Below, piece after piece: positions 34,902 through 46,110 of a DNA stretch of 64,000 bases (its first letter is position 1; every line of letters starts with the position of its first letter). A program made the position numbers and the translations under genes. Origin of the DNA: Monarcha castaneiventris obscurior (taxonomy: Eukaryota; Chordata; Aves; Passeriformes; Monarchidae); the NCBI GenBank assembly GCA_026261815.1, contig JAMPIT010000493.1, positions 9,999,501 to 10,063,500 on the forward strand. The letters run 5' to 3'. The notes below the pieces were generated by a model. It had not been told where the DNA came from. It worked only from the letters and a program-made list of their open reading frames with translations, and did no database searches.

Positions 34902-37589
34902 GCAGGGCTCGGACAATTCCCTGCCCTCCTTGGGAGCCCAAACCCACCGGAGCTGGAATGAGCTGGGATCAGAGTGAAGGGGGGTGGATCCAGAGGGGCA
35001 TCCAGAGCCTGGAGTTTTCCAGGAAAACATGAAAGTAAAAATTCCAGCCCATGAAGTGTTCCCCCAGCCCTCCCCTAAAGGAACAGGACTGGGAACAGCC
35101 CAGCAAAACTTCTCCCCCCGTTCCTTTTTCGGGAAGCAATGCAGTGATTTCCCCTCTGCCCGGGGGAATGACCGAGCCGTGAAGGAAACGGAATTCCCTG
35201 GAGCCAGAGGGGGAAGTTCACCCAGGAGCAGGGCTGGCTGCAAGGCCAGGAGCCCAAAAAGCCCCCGAGCCCTGAGCTGGCAGAACTGGGGCTGCCTGAA
35301 CCCACCCAGAGCTGCCCCAGGGCTCAGGTGAGTGACGCTGCCACCCAGAGCTGCCCCTGGCCGTGTCACCTGTCCTGTGACAGCTCCCAGCTTCCTGAAA
35401 CTGGAGAGGGTTGTTGGCTTTGTCCTGGCTCTGGAACATGCCAGAGGCTCCTGGGGAATGTGGGATTTCACAGGAGACCCAAAAAGCCTGACTCCAGCCC
35501 TACTCCAGCAGCCTTTTCCAAGCTGTGTTTTGCTTTGGAATCCTGCTGCCTCCTGCCCCAAGGCAGCAGCCAAAGCTCCAGGCAGGAACTGGGAGCTGGG
35601 ACAAAGCCACTGGTGCTGCTGGTGCAGTCCCACACCTCTGTGTGTGCAGCCCTGCCCGGCTCTCCCCCAGCCCAGAAAAACCCCGAGTTTTAGAAACCAA
35701 AGGGAAAACCTTGGGAATACATCCAGGATCCAGCTTCACCAGAGCATTTGGGAAAACCTCCCTGTAAAACCTCCCAGACAGAACCCAGGGGCCTCAAGGA
35801 CGGGCACTGGGCTGCTCAGATTTGGGGTTTTTTCCCCTCCACGTGGATATGGAGCAAGTTTTCCTTATTTTAGAAGCCACAAAGCTCCAGCAGCGGCGTG
35901 GGCAGCTCCAAGCTGGATGTACACGAGGATTAAAGGAGGAGCTTCCCAAAACTGCACCAGAAAGCAGCTCCAAGCTGGAGCCAGGCCTGGCCAGGAGGGC
36001 TCAAAGCACAGCCTGGTTATTGATTTCTGTGTTTGGCATTTCCCAGGGAACATTCTGCAGGCTGGGCAGGCCCAGCTCCCCGGGAAGCTGGACAGGGATG
36101 GGCTGGGCTGGAGTGAGGAGAAAGGGATGATTTCCTTTGCCCAGAGCTTTCCCCACGGGACACTGCTCCACTCCCTCCCTCCTCAGCAAAGCAGCGACCT
36201 CAATCCTCCTCCTTCAGTGCAGCCACAGCCTGGGAATGTTCCTCCTTTTGTCCCACATCCCAAGGAAATGCTGGGATGGCCAGGAGGGTGTGCAGGACAC
36301 CTCCAGCCATCCCTGCCACCTTTTGGGCTCCTCCAGCCAGGACCTGGCTCCGGGAGCTCCCTGAAAAACGCCCTGGAGCTGGAAGGAGTTAAAACCCCCT
36401 CATTGCTGAGGGATTTCTCCCTAATCTGTGCACATGTCCCGGGGATCAGGGCTGTGGGTGGTAGTGCAAGCCTGTGGCAGTCGTTCAGGCCCATGGCCCA
36501 GCACCTGACTGGCTCAGCAAACCCTCTTAGCCCAGCACTTTTCAAATTTAATTAAGAGGCTCCTCTGATGGGCTTAAGGCCGCCGCTGTGCCAGCTCCAA
36601 AGCGCTCCCAGCAGCCCAGCAAAGGCAGGGGGGGAGCAGGGACACTGCAAACCCTTCCTGTGGTGGCCCAGAGTTTCACTCAAACCACAAAGCAACAGCA
36701 GGGAGAAGGGGGCGGGGGGGGGGGGGAAGAAATTTGAAAAAAAAAAATTCCCTGAAGGTGATGCTGAGAGCTCGGGGTCAGATTCTTTGCTGCAGAGGTA
36801 ATGGGGGAAGCAGGAGGAAATGCAGGTTAATAAAAAACGGGCGCCGGTGGTTAAAGTTTGCCAGCCCAGAGGATCTGCTCCCGCTGGGATGTGGCCAGAG
36901 CTCCTGATCCGTGGGGCTGGCGGGGCAGAGCTGCTGCTGGCACTGCCAGGGGGCACGGGGAGCCCTGCGGGTGGGAGAGCTCCCGTTTGCCCCAGCTCAG
37001 GGGCAGCAATCCTCAGGGACCCGGCTCATCCCTCCTCAGCCATCCTGGTGAACCCCCAGCACTATTTCAGTGTCTCTCCAGAAGAATTTATCCCAGGAAA
37101 ATCAGCTCCATGCAGGCAGGGACCCCCAGTTCGGCAGTGCAAAGGTGAGAACCTCAGAGCACCATCCCAGCTCCCCCAAACAGCCCAAAGACACTCAGTT
37201 CCCAAAATTAGTCCAAGGCCAAGCTCCCACCTGGAAGTTATGCCAGGAGCTGCAAATTCAATTACCTGGATGGCAGCAGCTCCATGCCCTGACTTGAAAT
37301 TTAAACTTTTGGGTTGAGGAGTTTGGGTTCCCTCCGCCCAAACCCCATTTTTGGCTACTTGGCAAAGTCCCCCCAGCAGGAAATTCGGAAGAGAAACAGT
37401 CTCAGTGTCAATAGAGCCCCGAGTCTGTTTACCCAGGGCTATTTGCTCGAGATAATCGCTCACAAGTGTCTCACCTCCTCCACTCTGCCACAGCCAAGTG
37501 ATGTCATGGAAGTGGCATCCAGAGCAGGAGCCAAAGTGAACCAACATAACCCAGGCCCAGCAGGAAATTGCTCAGGAGCCTCTCCACGT
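34902..37589. other. Unique non-coding sequence, no gene seen
   Basis: Includes a 13-bp G-run at 36714-36726. The 407-codon open frame across 35332-36555 has no domain, no splice-flanked structure and is opposed by frames on the other strand. Confidence 0.45.
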
Positions 37590-37953
37590 GCAGGGAATGG
37601 AGCTCCCCTTCTCCCCAGGGCTGTCCAGGACATGGAATCAACTCCCCTGCACCTGGAATGGACCTTCCTTTCCCCCAGAGCTCCCCCCCACATGGAATCA
37701 GCTCCCCTTTTCCTCTGGGACTGTCCATGATTTGGAATCAGCTCCCCTTCTCCCCAGGACTGTCCAGGACATGGAATCAGCTCCCCTTCTCCCCAGGGCT
37801 GTCCAGGACATGGAACCAGTTCCCCTTTTCCCTGGGATTGTCCAGGACATGGAACCAGCTCCCTTTTTACTTTGGGACTGACCAGGACATGGAATCAGCT
37901 CCCTTTTTCCTTTGGGACTGACCAGGACATGGAATCAGCTCCCCTTTTCCTCT
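37590..37953. repeat. 39-bp minisatellite, ~9 units
   Basis: Units read catggaatcagctccccttc followed by tccccaggactgtccagga. Right-hand units gain ttttcc/tttgggactgacc variants. The 13-codon length keeps frames open. Confidence 0.95.
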
Positions 37954-38371
37954 GGAGTGCCCATTTCCATCACAGAAGGAAAATCTGTCCCCTCACCCAC
38001 CCCAAACAGCCTGGGAAGCGTCCCTGGGGATGAAATGCCGCCATGAAAGTGTCTGAGCAAGCCCACAGACCCAGCTGGGCACAGGTAATTCCATGAGTTT
38101 CGTCCTTTGCCTTCCAACCAGCCAAATTAGGGTCATTAATCAGGAATTCTGCCAGATCTGCAAACCAGTCTGAGCTCTGCTCCCTTTTAATTCTCCCTGG
38201 TCAGCGCCAGCCCTGGCAGCAGCAGTGCTGATCCACCCCCACACGTCCCAACTTTCCCTCAGGGAGCTGCTGCCCGGCTGGGGCACTCGGATCGGGATCA
38301 TTCCTGGGGAGAGTTCCCAAATCCCACCCCAGCCCTCCCACGGAGCTGCAGGGACAGGGCAGTGTGGAGCA
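37954..38371. other. Non-coding spacer
   Basis: Unique sequence; the last bases (38368-38371 or -38372, agca/agcac) form the left copy of the direct repeat bounding the next element. Confidence 0.45.
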
Positions 38372-38789
38372 CGTTGGAAATCATACAGAGTTTAATTTCT
38401 TTATGTCACTTCAGTCCTAAAAACTAGTTTTTAATGACTTTTACTCGCCTTTGCCCCGGGAGAAGGGAATTGAAGTTCCTTTTCAGGGCATTGTTCCACC
38501 AGGCTGGGCCTGAGGAGCCGAACACCTCAACAGACCGGGAGCAGGGCAGAAGAGACACGAGAGATAACGACCATCAACGACAATTAACAAACATCAGCTC
38601 CAAACATCACCCCTGGCATGGTCAGAGATGCCTGGTCTGATAAGAGATAAGAGAACTGATAAAAGAACCAAGAACGAGAACCTGATTGACACTGAAGGGA
38701 TCAATACCCAATAGGAAACCAAATGGTGACAACTGCACAACGTGGGACCAATGAACATTGAGCCAATGAATTTCTGTGGGTTTTGGCTG

Positions 38790-38796
38790 TATAAAT
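38790..38796 (+). promoter_or_regulatory. LTR TATA box
   Basis: tataaat preceded by two CCAAT boxes 27 and 42 bp upstream and followed ~135 bp later by AATAAA, the order expected of a retroviral U3/R promoter. Confidence 0.6.
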
Positions 38797-38923
38797 ATGA
38801 GAAAAATCTGGTAAAATCCACGTGTGATGGAAGGATTTCCTCTGCGCACCCGGGCAATGTGTGGGTGAAAAGGTTTCTGTGTCACAACTGGGCCACAACC
38901 ACATCCTGGCCAGAGTAAAGTAA

Positions 38924-38938
38924 AAATAAATAAAGTAA

Positions 38939-38969
<31 letters not shown>

Positions 38970-38982
38970 ATACATAAATACA

Positions 38983-39029
<47 letters not shown>

Positions 39030-39030
39030 A
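38924..39030. repeat. (AATA)n microsatellite in the LTR
   Basis: About 25 tetranucleotides with two 'aatac' variants. It sits where the LTR polyadenylation signal is expected and ends at gcctcggttg, so it most likely expanded from AATAAA. Confidence 0.95.
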
Positions 39031-39101
39031 GCCTCGGTTGTCCAACACTAAAAACACTGTCAGAGAGTTTTTTGGTTTTCCCGCTGTTTTGGCGACAATT
39101 T

Positions 39102-39119
39102 TGGCGACCCAGATGGGAC
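39102..39119 (+). promoter_or_regulatory. Primer-binding site, tRNA-Arg(CCG)
   Basis: TGGCGACCCAGATGGGAC is the exact complement of the 3' end of vertebrate tRNA-Arg(CCG), including the added CCA, as I recall that tRNA. It starts 4 bp after the LTR end. This is strong evidence that the region upstream is a true LTR and that it is read on the plus strand. Confidence 0.75.
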
Positions 39120-39263
39120 GAGGCTCTCAACGCTCTGCAGGTTCTGGGATTGTGAGGGGCTCCAAATGCACATGGAAAATATCATCCAGGGAGGCTTCGC
39201 ATTCCCTGAGCCAGGGGAGTTCAAAGCAAGATCGAACCCTAACCCCAACCCTAACCAAGAGGT

Positions 39264-40231
39264 GTTGAAACCTGTTGGCCCCGAAGACATGGGAGCCATG
39301 GCAGGGTATGAACAGGAGGAAGAGAAGGAGGAAGGAGAAGGAGAAGGAGGAAGGAGAAGGAGAAGGAGAAGGAGAAGGGGAAGGGGAAGGAGAAAGAAGG
39401 AGAAGGAGAAGGAGAAGGAGAAGGAGAAGGAGAAGGAGAAGGAGAAGGAGAAGGAGAAGGAGAAGGAGAAGGAGAAGGAGAAGAGAAGGAGAAGGAGAAG
39501 GAGAAGGAGAAGGAGAAGGAGAAGGAGAAGGAGAAGGAGAAGGAGAAGGAGAAGGAGAAGGAGAAGGAGAAGGAGAAGGAGAAGGAGAAGGAGAAGGAGA
39601 AGGAGGACACTCAGGCCATCTTTGAGTGCAGCCAGAAAATCCAGGAGGAAAGGAAGATGATAAATTTCCCGCGGCAGTAAGAGCTTCCTGCAGCGTGTGG
39701 AGCCCAAGGACACGGCTGGGAAACGCCTCTGCAGGAGGGCTCAGGACAGGGCCCACCCGAGCTCCGGAGCGCTCGTGGCTGTGCTGGGACACTCGGCTCG
39801 GCCACAGGGACCACAGAGAGACCGGGTTCTGTGGCTTTGGGGCCAGCTGCAAATCCCTGCACGAGCCCTGGGGCGGCAAACAGGGCTGGCAAATCCCATG
39901 GGAGCTGCACGGGGGCCACAGTGATGGAAACAACGAGGTGAGCAGCCATGAGGGGGACCTGCCCCTAAATGCTTCATCTGCAGGGGTTCCTTCAAAACCC
40001 CGTGGTCACCAAGGTGCAGCTTCTGTGAGAGCTGAGCCTTCCAGTGCCATTACAAATCCCAGCGCTGCCACGTCCGTGACGAGCAACCAAGGGGGCCTTC
40101 AGCCCCGCCAAAGAGCTCACAGCAAAGCTGGAAAAACACAAAGGGGAGGAAGATGAGGAGCAGCAGCCAGACCATGGAGAGGATGCGCTGGTTTTTACGA
40201 AACCCAACACAGCTTTTGTGAGAGGAAAAAA
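39264..40231 (+). pseudogene. RNF113A: Processed pseudogene of RNF113A (RING/CCCH spliceosomal factor)
   Basis: RNF113A is the animal counterpart of yeast Cwc24, a nuclear spliceosome component with a CCCH zinc finger and a RING domain. This copy starts within the middle of the protein (KPVGPEDMGAMA, 39273 on), continues with DTQAIFECSQKIQEE (39606), GKEDDK (39647), GNASAGGLRTGPTRAPE (39719), the CCCH finger TGFCGFGASCKSLH (39821-39862), GKQGWQIPWEL, the RING start KCFICRGSFKTP (39967) and the tail GAFSPAKELTAKLEKHK (40092). No introns interrupt it. It is dead: at least four frame changes, a TGA at 40033-40035 in place of a RING cysteine, another RING cysteine changed to arginine, and a 290-bp GA-rich expansion. 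The first ~150 residues are missing and replaced by the LTR leader. An A-rich stretch follows. Confidence 0.85.
39314..39605. repeat. (GGAGAA)n purine tract inside the pseudogene
   Basis: About 290 bp of pure purine on the plus strand (ggagaa/gaggaa units). It lies exactly between the RNF113A pieces ending ...GYEQ and beginning DTQAIFE, where the parent gene encodes an acidic E/K-rich stretch. It therefore grew from glutamate/lysine codons. Such mirror-symmetric tracts can form triplex DNA. Confidence 0.95.
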
Positions 40232-40288
40232 AAAGAAATTGAAAAAAAAGAAATTAAAAAAAGTTAAACTCTGTATCATTTCCAACAA

Positions 40289-43200
40289 GCACAGCCAGGA
40301 GGGTCCTGCTTGGAGGGCGCCCCTGCACCTGGATGGATTTCCAGGCCTCCTTAAAGCAAGGACAAGTGGGAAGCTGACGTTCCCTCCAGCTCCTTTCAGC
40401 TCTCCGCGTTCCCAAAAGCTCAGGGACCACAGGGACAGCCCAGCTTGGCAGCCCTCAAAAAGAAACCTCTTGCCATTTTTCTCCCATTCTTTAAAAAACT
40501 AAAAGCCAAGAGGGAGGTGGAGACTGGGGGGTATCAGACGATTAAATATCCCCAGCAGCCCGGAGAAAGAGGAGCACAGGAACAAAGAGGGGAGGGGGAA
40601 AAAGTCTGCTTTTTATTATTAAACTATTCTCTCAAATTTCTAATAAGCAGGTTGAAGTTTAAATTACCAGATCTCTGACAAAGTCAGGATCCAAACAGTT
40701 CAGGAGCTGCAGATAACAATCGCCTTCCCCCAGATCACTTTCAAGGCCTTTTCTGCCGAGACAAAGCTCCCATTCAGAGGGGCACAGGGACCTCGGGGCT
40801 TTGGTTTCCCTCAGCTCTGGAGCCCTAAAGGCCCCGGCAGGGAGAGAAGCAGGTCCTGCACCTGCAGCAGGATGGCCCAGCAAGGACCAGGAATGCTGGA
40901 AAACCAAGGATCCGCGGCAGCCCAACCCCTGGAAGTGCAACCTGAGCCCCTGCTCAACGCAGCCTTACAAATCTCCCAGATTTGGGGGGGAAAAAGAGGG
41001 AATGAGGAGCCCTGAGTGTGCACAGACCTGGCTGGGCCAGGTGGGAGCTGCTGGAGAAAGCAGCTGGGATCCCACAGCCTGGGTGCTGTGGAGGACGAAG
41101 CCAGAGCCAAAGGATGTGCCACAGCTTGTCCGAGCTGGGATTAAAGCTGGAAGCATTCCTGCCCCGGGAATCTGGCAGGAAGGATGTACCAAATCCCCGA
41201 TAATAAAAGTTCTGATGAAATTTAAGGGGAAGAGACATTTGACAGTGGGTTGGGAAGGCGTGACCGGGCTGGGAGAAATCAGCAGGTGAGAAACACAGAG
41301 AACCTGGGGTAAACAGCAGTGAAATCTCCGTTTCCAGCACCACAAAAGGATCCAGATCCCAAATGAACGGAAGGATCTGCAGATCCCAGGCTGGTTCCTT
41401 CTAATTCCTGTGTCACAGCTCATCTGGGATCTGTCCCCAGCTGACACAGACACCCGACCCCACCTCCAGCTGTAGGATTGGATGTTCCAACCCCATTTTC
41501 AGCTCAAACCCATGGATTGTGTCACCTCAAGCAGCTCCTGGTGCCACCAGCTGCCAGGGAGAGCTGAACCCCAACTCCCCTCAACCTGTGCCCCTGGGGG
41601 CACCAGCACAGGGGTAATTGGGGTTAATTGAGCAGGTGCAGTAGTGCATTGCAGTGCTGCAGCCAGAGCTCACCAGGAGCCAGCTGGGGGACCCTGACTC
41701 CAAGGCACAGGCTCGGCTCTTCCCTCGGGATCAGCTGGCCAGCAGGAGACATCAAACACAGCCCCCCCTTCACCCCCAGCACGGGAATTGAGGATCCACC
41801 TGGAATTGTCATCCCTTCCACCCCACCCCTCGCCCCCAGCCTGCTCCCTTTCCGTGGCGAGGGAGGAGGAGGAATCTGCTTTCCCCCTGGGTTTTCCCCT
41901 GGCTCCCAGCTCCCCCCGCTCCCCCCGCTCGGCATTGAGGCCGATAATTCCGGCTGAAAAGCCTCCACATTCCCATGCTGCCAGCCTGCCCTCCCTTCCC
42001 ACCGCCCCCAGAGCGGCAGGAAGGAGCAGGACTGGGCCTGGGGCAGGCAGAGCCCTCGGCCCGGCTCACCCTGAGCAGGTGAGCTCCAGAGGGACGCTGC
42101 CAAAAGCAGCAGGAATTCTCCTCAACCTTCCCAGGAATGTGGTGTCCCACCTGCCCGGCAGCTCATGGAGATGCCAGCGAGGTAAAGGACAAGAACAACC
42201 CGACATCCCCTAAATCCTCTTCTTTCTGGAGGCTGGAATTGAGGCTGGATTTCCTCCCCACTCCCGGAGGTGCCAGAGCCCAGCACTGCTCAGCCTCAGG
42301 GTTGTGTGTCCCACCTGCTCCACTTCAGTGCCACACACACCAAAAAAAACCCAAAAAAAGAGGGGAAATGGCCTGAAGCAGCATTTGGGATTTGGGACAG
42401 TTTCCCCCAAGGACACGCTGTGCCCAGGACCCTCAGCCCTGCCCACCCCGGTCGTGGCTGAGAGCGGCTCCAGCAAACAGCCTGGGAAGGCAGAGGAAGG
42501 AGATTTAATTCCTGCTCTGCCAACAACCCATAGATCACCCTGGAAAACTTCCCCCACACCTTCCCGGCTCAGCCTGCCTTCACAATTCCTCTAATTAATT
42601 CAGGAGAAAATTAATTACAGCAGGATTTGCGGCAGCACAGCATCTAATGACCGACTCCTCCGCTCCAAAGCAGATCATCCCAGGCTCCCGCCTGCGCTGC
42701 CAAACCTGGCCCTGCCGCCTCCCCCTTCCCAGCCCAGCACAAAGCCCTGCTCTAAATTAGGCAGGGAAAGAGTGGCTTGGCAAAAGCGAAGCAGAGCACC
42801 GAGGTCAGGCCCTGAAAAACAACAGCGGTGCCTAAAGAAACCCCAGTGTTAATCCCGTCATGCTTCCGCCAAAGATTCCCCTTTTCAAGGGTTTTCTTCC
42901 TGGTAAACAAAGTTCTCTCCATTGGGCTGTGAATTTTAGGGCATGGTTGCTGGGTGATGCCAGGCTGCAAGGCAGGAGGTTTGTGCTCCCCAGCCTGCAG
43001 AGGATGGCGCAGGGTTCAGTGAGGAAACTCAAAAGGAGCTGGAATCTCGGGGCAGGCAGAGCCGATTTACACTGCAATTACTCCAACCTGGAGTCGAGTT
43101 TTGCCCCTGATAATTTGGATTTATGGGAAGATGCTCCCCCCATCTCTCCCCCCAGAGCCGGCTCTGCCCAGCTCCCCTTGCTCCTGAGGATGTTCCCAAA

Positions 43201-45829
43201 AGTTTGTGATGCTGAGTGCCCACACCCCAGGATTTGCATCTCCCGTAGTGCCCCGGCTGCTCCAGGGCCCCGCTCCAGCCCTGCCCTGCCTCTGCTCCCC
43301 TCACCCGGGGGCTGGGGCAGCTTCTCCCCGGTGCCACCTCCCTGCCCAGCTGCAGAGCGATGCCTCCCTCGTGGCTGTGCCCTCCCTGCCTCTATCTCCC
43401 CGTCCCTGGGGTCACTTGCAGCATCTCAGCTCCCTCCACACCCACGCTGGCACCCGCAGCCACCCTTGCCCTGCACGCCACCAGCTCCCACAGGGAACAA
43501 AACCCTTCCCATTCCCGTGGAGCAGCTCCTCCTGCCAGCATCCCCCACACGGCACCGGGGAGGACGAGCTGGGGCACGGGCCGGGGTGGGGGAGGCAGGA
43601 AGAGCACGAGGTGGGAATGCTGGAGCCACCCCGGTGTCCCTGAGCATCCTCCGGTGCCATCCCACGGGAGGTGAGGGGTCAGCGAGGGCACTGCACCCAC
43701 AGGAGCACAGGTTGGCACAAGCCTGGTGCAAACAGCGAGAGAAACACTCCCTGTGCCTGCCCTAATTAAACCCCAGAAGGGTTCCAGCAGCTCCGGGAGC
43801 TCAGGAGGACACGGAGACGCTCCTGGTCCCACAGCTCAGGCCCCTGCACGCTGTGGGCTCCCAGCAGCGCCCACCAGGAGAGGCCAAACGCCGGAGCCGC
43901 AGCCCAAAGGGCTCCTGGCAACCTGTGAGGAGCAAACAATCCTCCTCAGCCGGCCTGAAACGGGTCAGGAGCCTTGCAGTCCCGGCCTGGCACAGCCTCG
44001 GCTCCCAAAGCCTCGATGCCACCGATTCAAAAGCAGCTCGGCGCCGGAGTCCAGCTGGCCCCGACTTCAGAGCATCCCCCGAGTCTGAGCGGCTCCGGGG
44101 CCGCTCCTGGAGATCCCGGGGCTGCTGATCCCGGTGCCCCCGGCCCTGCAAACAGCACCCCGGGCACCCAGAGCTCACCCTCCCGAGCCCCTCCGCTGGC
44201 AGGAGCAGCCCAGCCTTGGCAAAGGGCTGCAAAGTTGTTCAGCTGCCTCAGGAAGCTCGGGGGAGCTTTTTGGGGAGGGTTTGTTCCAGCTCCTGGCTGG
44301 CCCTGCCAGTGCCACTCGGCCATTATATAATCCATGAGAAATGCCAGGGCCTGAGCGGGCACTGCCAGCGCCAGGGCCGGGGAGGGGAGCAAAGCTGAGC
44401 CCCAGGGCCACGCCAGCAGCAAAAACTCATTTTCAGCCCTATTTATCCCCTGCTCGTGGCACACATTTGGGGGGATCAGAGCAGGCTCTCCCTTAATTCA
44501 GCCTCTCAAAGCTCCATTAAATGTTTGGTTGTGTCACTGTGCCTGCGGTGAGGTGAAACCTCCCTCTCCAGAGCCAGCAGGGGCAGAGGGGCTCAGAGCA
44601 TCCCCTGATCCCACATTTCCTCCTCCCCGGGTCCGCTTTTCCCAGGTTTCTGCTGGAGGGAGCAGAAGCAGGAGCAGCACCCCCGAGCAGAGCTCTGAGC
44701 TCAGCAGGAAATTTGCATTTTATCGGTGTTCCCGCTCCTGCTCCAGGGAAATGAGCCAAGGAAACCGAACAAAGTTTCAGAAAGCACCGGCGGATGTTAC
44801 AAAGTTACCTTAAAAGTTGCTCGGAATTTTGGGAAGTGGGGGTGTTTCTCGTTGAAAACAAGGACCAAAAAAAAAGACAAAGCAAACCTAACTTGGTGCA
44901 AAACTCAGCTCTTCACCCAAACTGTTTCTAAACCCAGATTTGCATAAAAACACGGTGAGATTTTATAGGGGAAAACAGAAGAGATGACAGCAGAAAAAGC
45001 CTCTCCCTCCTGAGAAAATGAGGGCTCAGGGTGCTTCCAGAGCCTCCAGGCAGCCCTGTCCTGCTCCAAAAACAGGGAGTGAACCCCAGAGCCCGAGCGT
45101 GGAGCCCCAAACGTGGGAGGGAGCAGAGGAAGCCCCAGCTCTGCCTCCTGCCCCTCCAGGCCCCCTCCAGCACCCCCCAACTCCATTGGCTGTTTGTTTT
45201 CCCAATTTCTCCGCAGCAAACCAGGCCAGTTGGAAAGAAAAGGAGTAAAAAACAGAGGGGAGGGGGAGGGAAAGAGGGAGGGAGGGAGGGAGGCGGAATT
45301 AACTCTTTGCCACCGCCTTGTCCATCCCCAGCAGATTTTAATCCTGCCGCAGCAAGGTCAGAGTTGAAGCCGGGGGTACAGGGCTTTGTTTTGTCCTTGG
45401 GAATCGCGTGTGACCAGCGGCGGCCGGGATCAGCCCGGGGCCGTGGCCGGAGGAGGCAGAGCGCAGCCCCCGCTCCGAGAACCAGCTGCTCTCACCTCCC
45501 ACCGCCATTCCAGCACCTCACCCTTGAAACTGCGGGGTTTTCGCTAGAAAACGTTTCTTTTGTAACCTTTCAAAGTTTCTTTTCAGCTTTCTCCTCCCCG
45601 CCAGGCAGCGGTCGGGGCTTTAAGAGGAATTATTTGGGGGGTTGGGGAGAGATTAAGTCGTGCTGAAGGAGCTGAACGCCGCTCGTTTGACTCCCAGGGG
45701 ACGCCGAGCATGGGAAAGGCTCCCCCGGGGCCGCGCTGAGGCCGCTCAAGGTGCGGGGCAGCTCCAGGGGAGCCTCTCCCAGCCCTCTCCAGGTGTCAGC
45801 GCATCCCAAATCCCAGCAACACAAACTTC
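40289..45829. other. Unique non-coding sequence, no gene seen
   Basis: About 5.5 kb with no tandem array of note and no recognisable transposon or exon. AT-richer patches at 42585-42660 (ctaattaattcagg, aaattaattacagc) and 44700-44830 (atttgcatttta) could be small conserved elements. CpG density rises from about 45390. A 301-codon open frame at 42860-43765 has no domain and strong opposing frames. Confidence 0.4.
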
Positions 45830-46110
45830 AGGAGCCGTAATTGATGGCGCGCAGTGATCCCGGCCCGGGTCCCCGCCGGTCCCACGCTCCCCGCGCATCC
45901 CGTTCCCATGGCAACGCCGCATCCCGGCGGGATGGGCCGGGATGGCGTCATCGGCCGGGCAGCCAATGGGAGGCCGCCGAGGTGATGTCATGGCCGCGCC
46001 CCCGGCCCCGCCCGGCCGGAGCGACCCCCGGGCCCCGGCCCCGCACTCGGCCCGCAGCCACTCGGGGGCACAAAGCCGCCCCCTCCCGCCCCACGGGGCC
46101 TCAGCACCCC
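45830..46110. promoter_or_regulatory. CpG island with RFX X-box, CCAAT and CRE-like sites
   Basis: Very dense CpG. Motifs in order: a palindromic X-box gttcccatggcaac (45902-45915), a CRE-like ggcgtcatc (45944-45952), a CCAAT box (45963-45967) and tgatgtca (45983-45990), followed by GC boxes (ccccgcccggcc near 46003). This spacing is typical of a TATA-less promoter, possibly bidirectional. No coding first exon could be recognised on either side, so the product is unknown; a non-coding RNA is possible. Confidence 0.5.

Larger units (their letters stand above)
38372..39097 (+). mobile_element. LTR of the chimeric element
   Basis: The right end ggcgaca lies 4 bp before the primer site, the correct place for the end of U5. 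Upstream are CCAAT boxes at 38748-38752 and 38763-38767, TATAAAT at 38790-38796, then AATAAA signals expanded into a microsatellite. The left edge is uncertain: it is either the inverted-repeat end at 38372 (cgttgg, one change from tgttgg) or tgaggagcc at 38509. No second LTR copy exists in the window. Confidence 0.55.
38372..40288 (+). mobile_element. Chimeric retroelement: LTR, tRNA-Arg primer site and captured RNF113A copy
   Basis: In order on the plus strand: an LTR-like region with TATA and AATAAA signals (to about 39097), an 18-nt primer-binding site (39102-39119), a 144-bp leader, a processed pseudogene of RNF113A (39264-40231) and an A-rich stretch. The outer ends are inverted repeats: the first 24 bp match the reverse complement of the last 24 bp at 22 positions. 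Similarity resumes after a 10-bp gap (tttctttt). A direct repeat agca(c) flanks both ends (38368-38372 and 40289-40293), as left by an integrase. No gag, pol or 3' LTR is present. Inference: one integration of an aberrant proviral DNA carrying a host mRNA. An alternative is a retrocopy landing beside an old LTR. Confidence 0.55.

Noticed and set aside
39238..39258. ccctaaccccaaccctaacc, telomere-like
   Set aside because: Only about three imperfect units; too short for an interstitial telomere and it lies in the element leader.
39166..39660. 165-codon plus-strand frame as a gag gene
   Set aside because: Its recognisable part (KPVGPEDMGAM...) is RNF113A and the rest is GA-repeat translation; nothing resembles gag.
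39060..39713. Minus-strand poly-leucine/poly-serine frames over the GA tract
   Set aside because: Antisense shadows of the purine tract inside the RNF113A pseudogene.
42860..43765. 301-codon plus-strand frame
   Set aside because: No domain, proline/serine-rich, with strong opposing frames and no splice structure.
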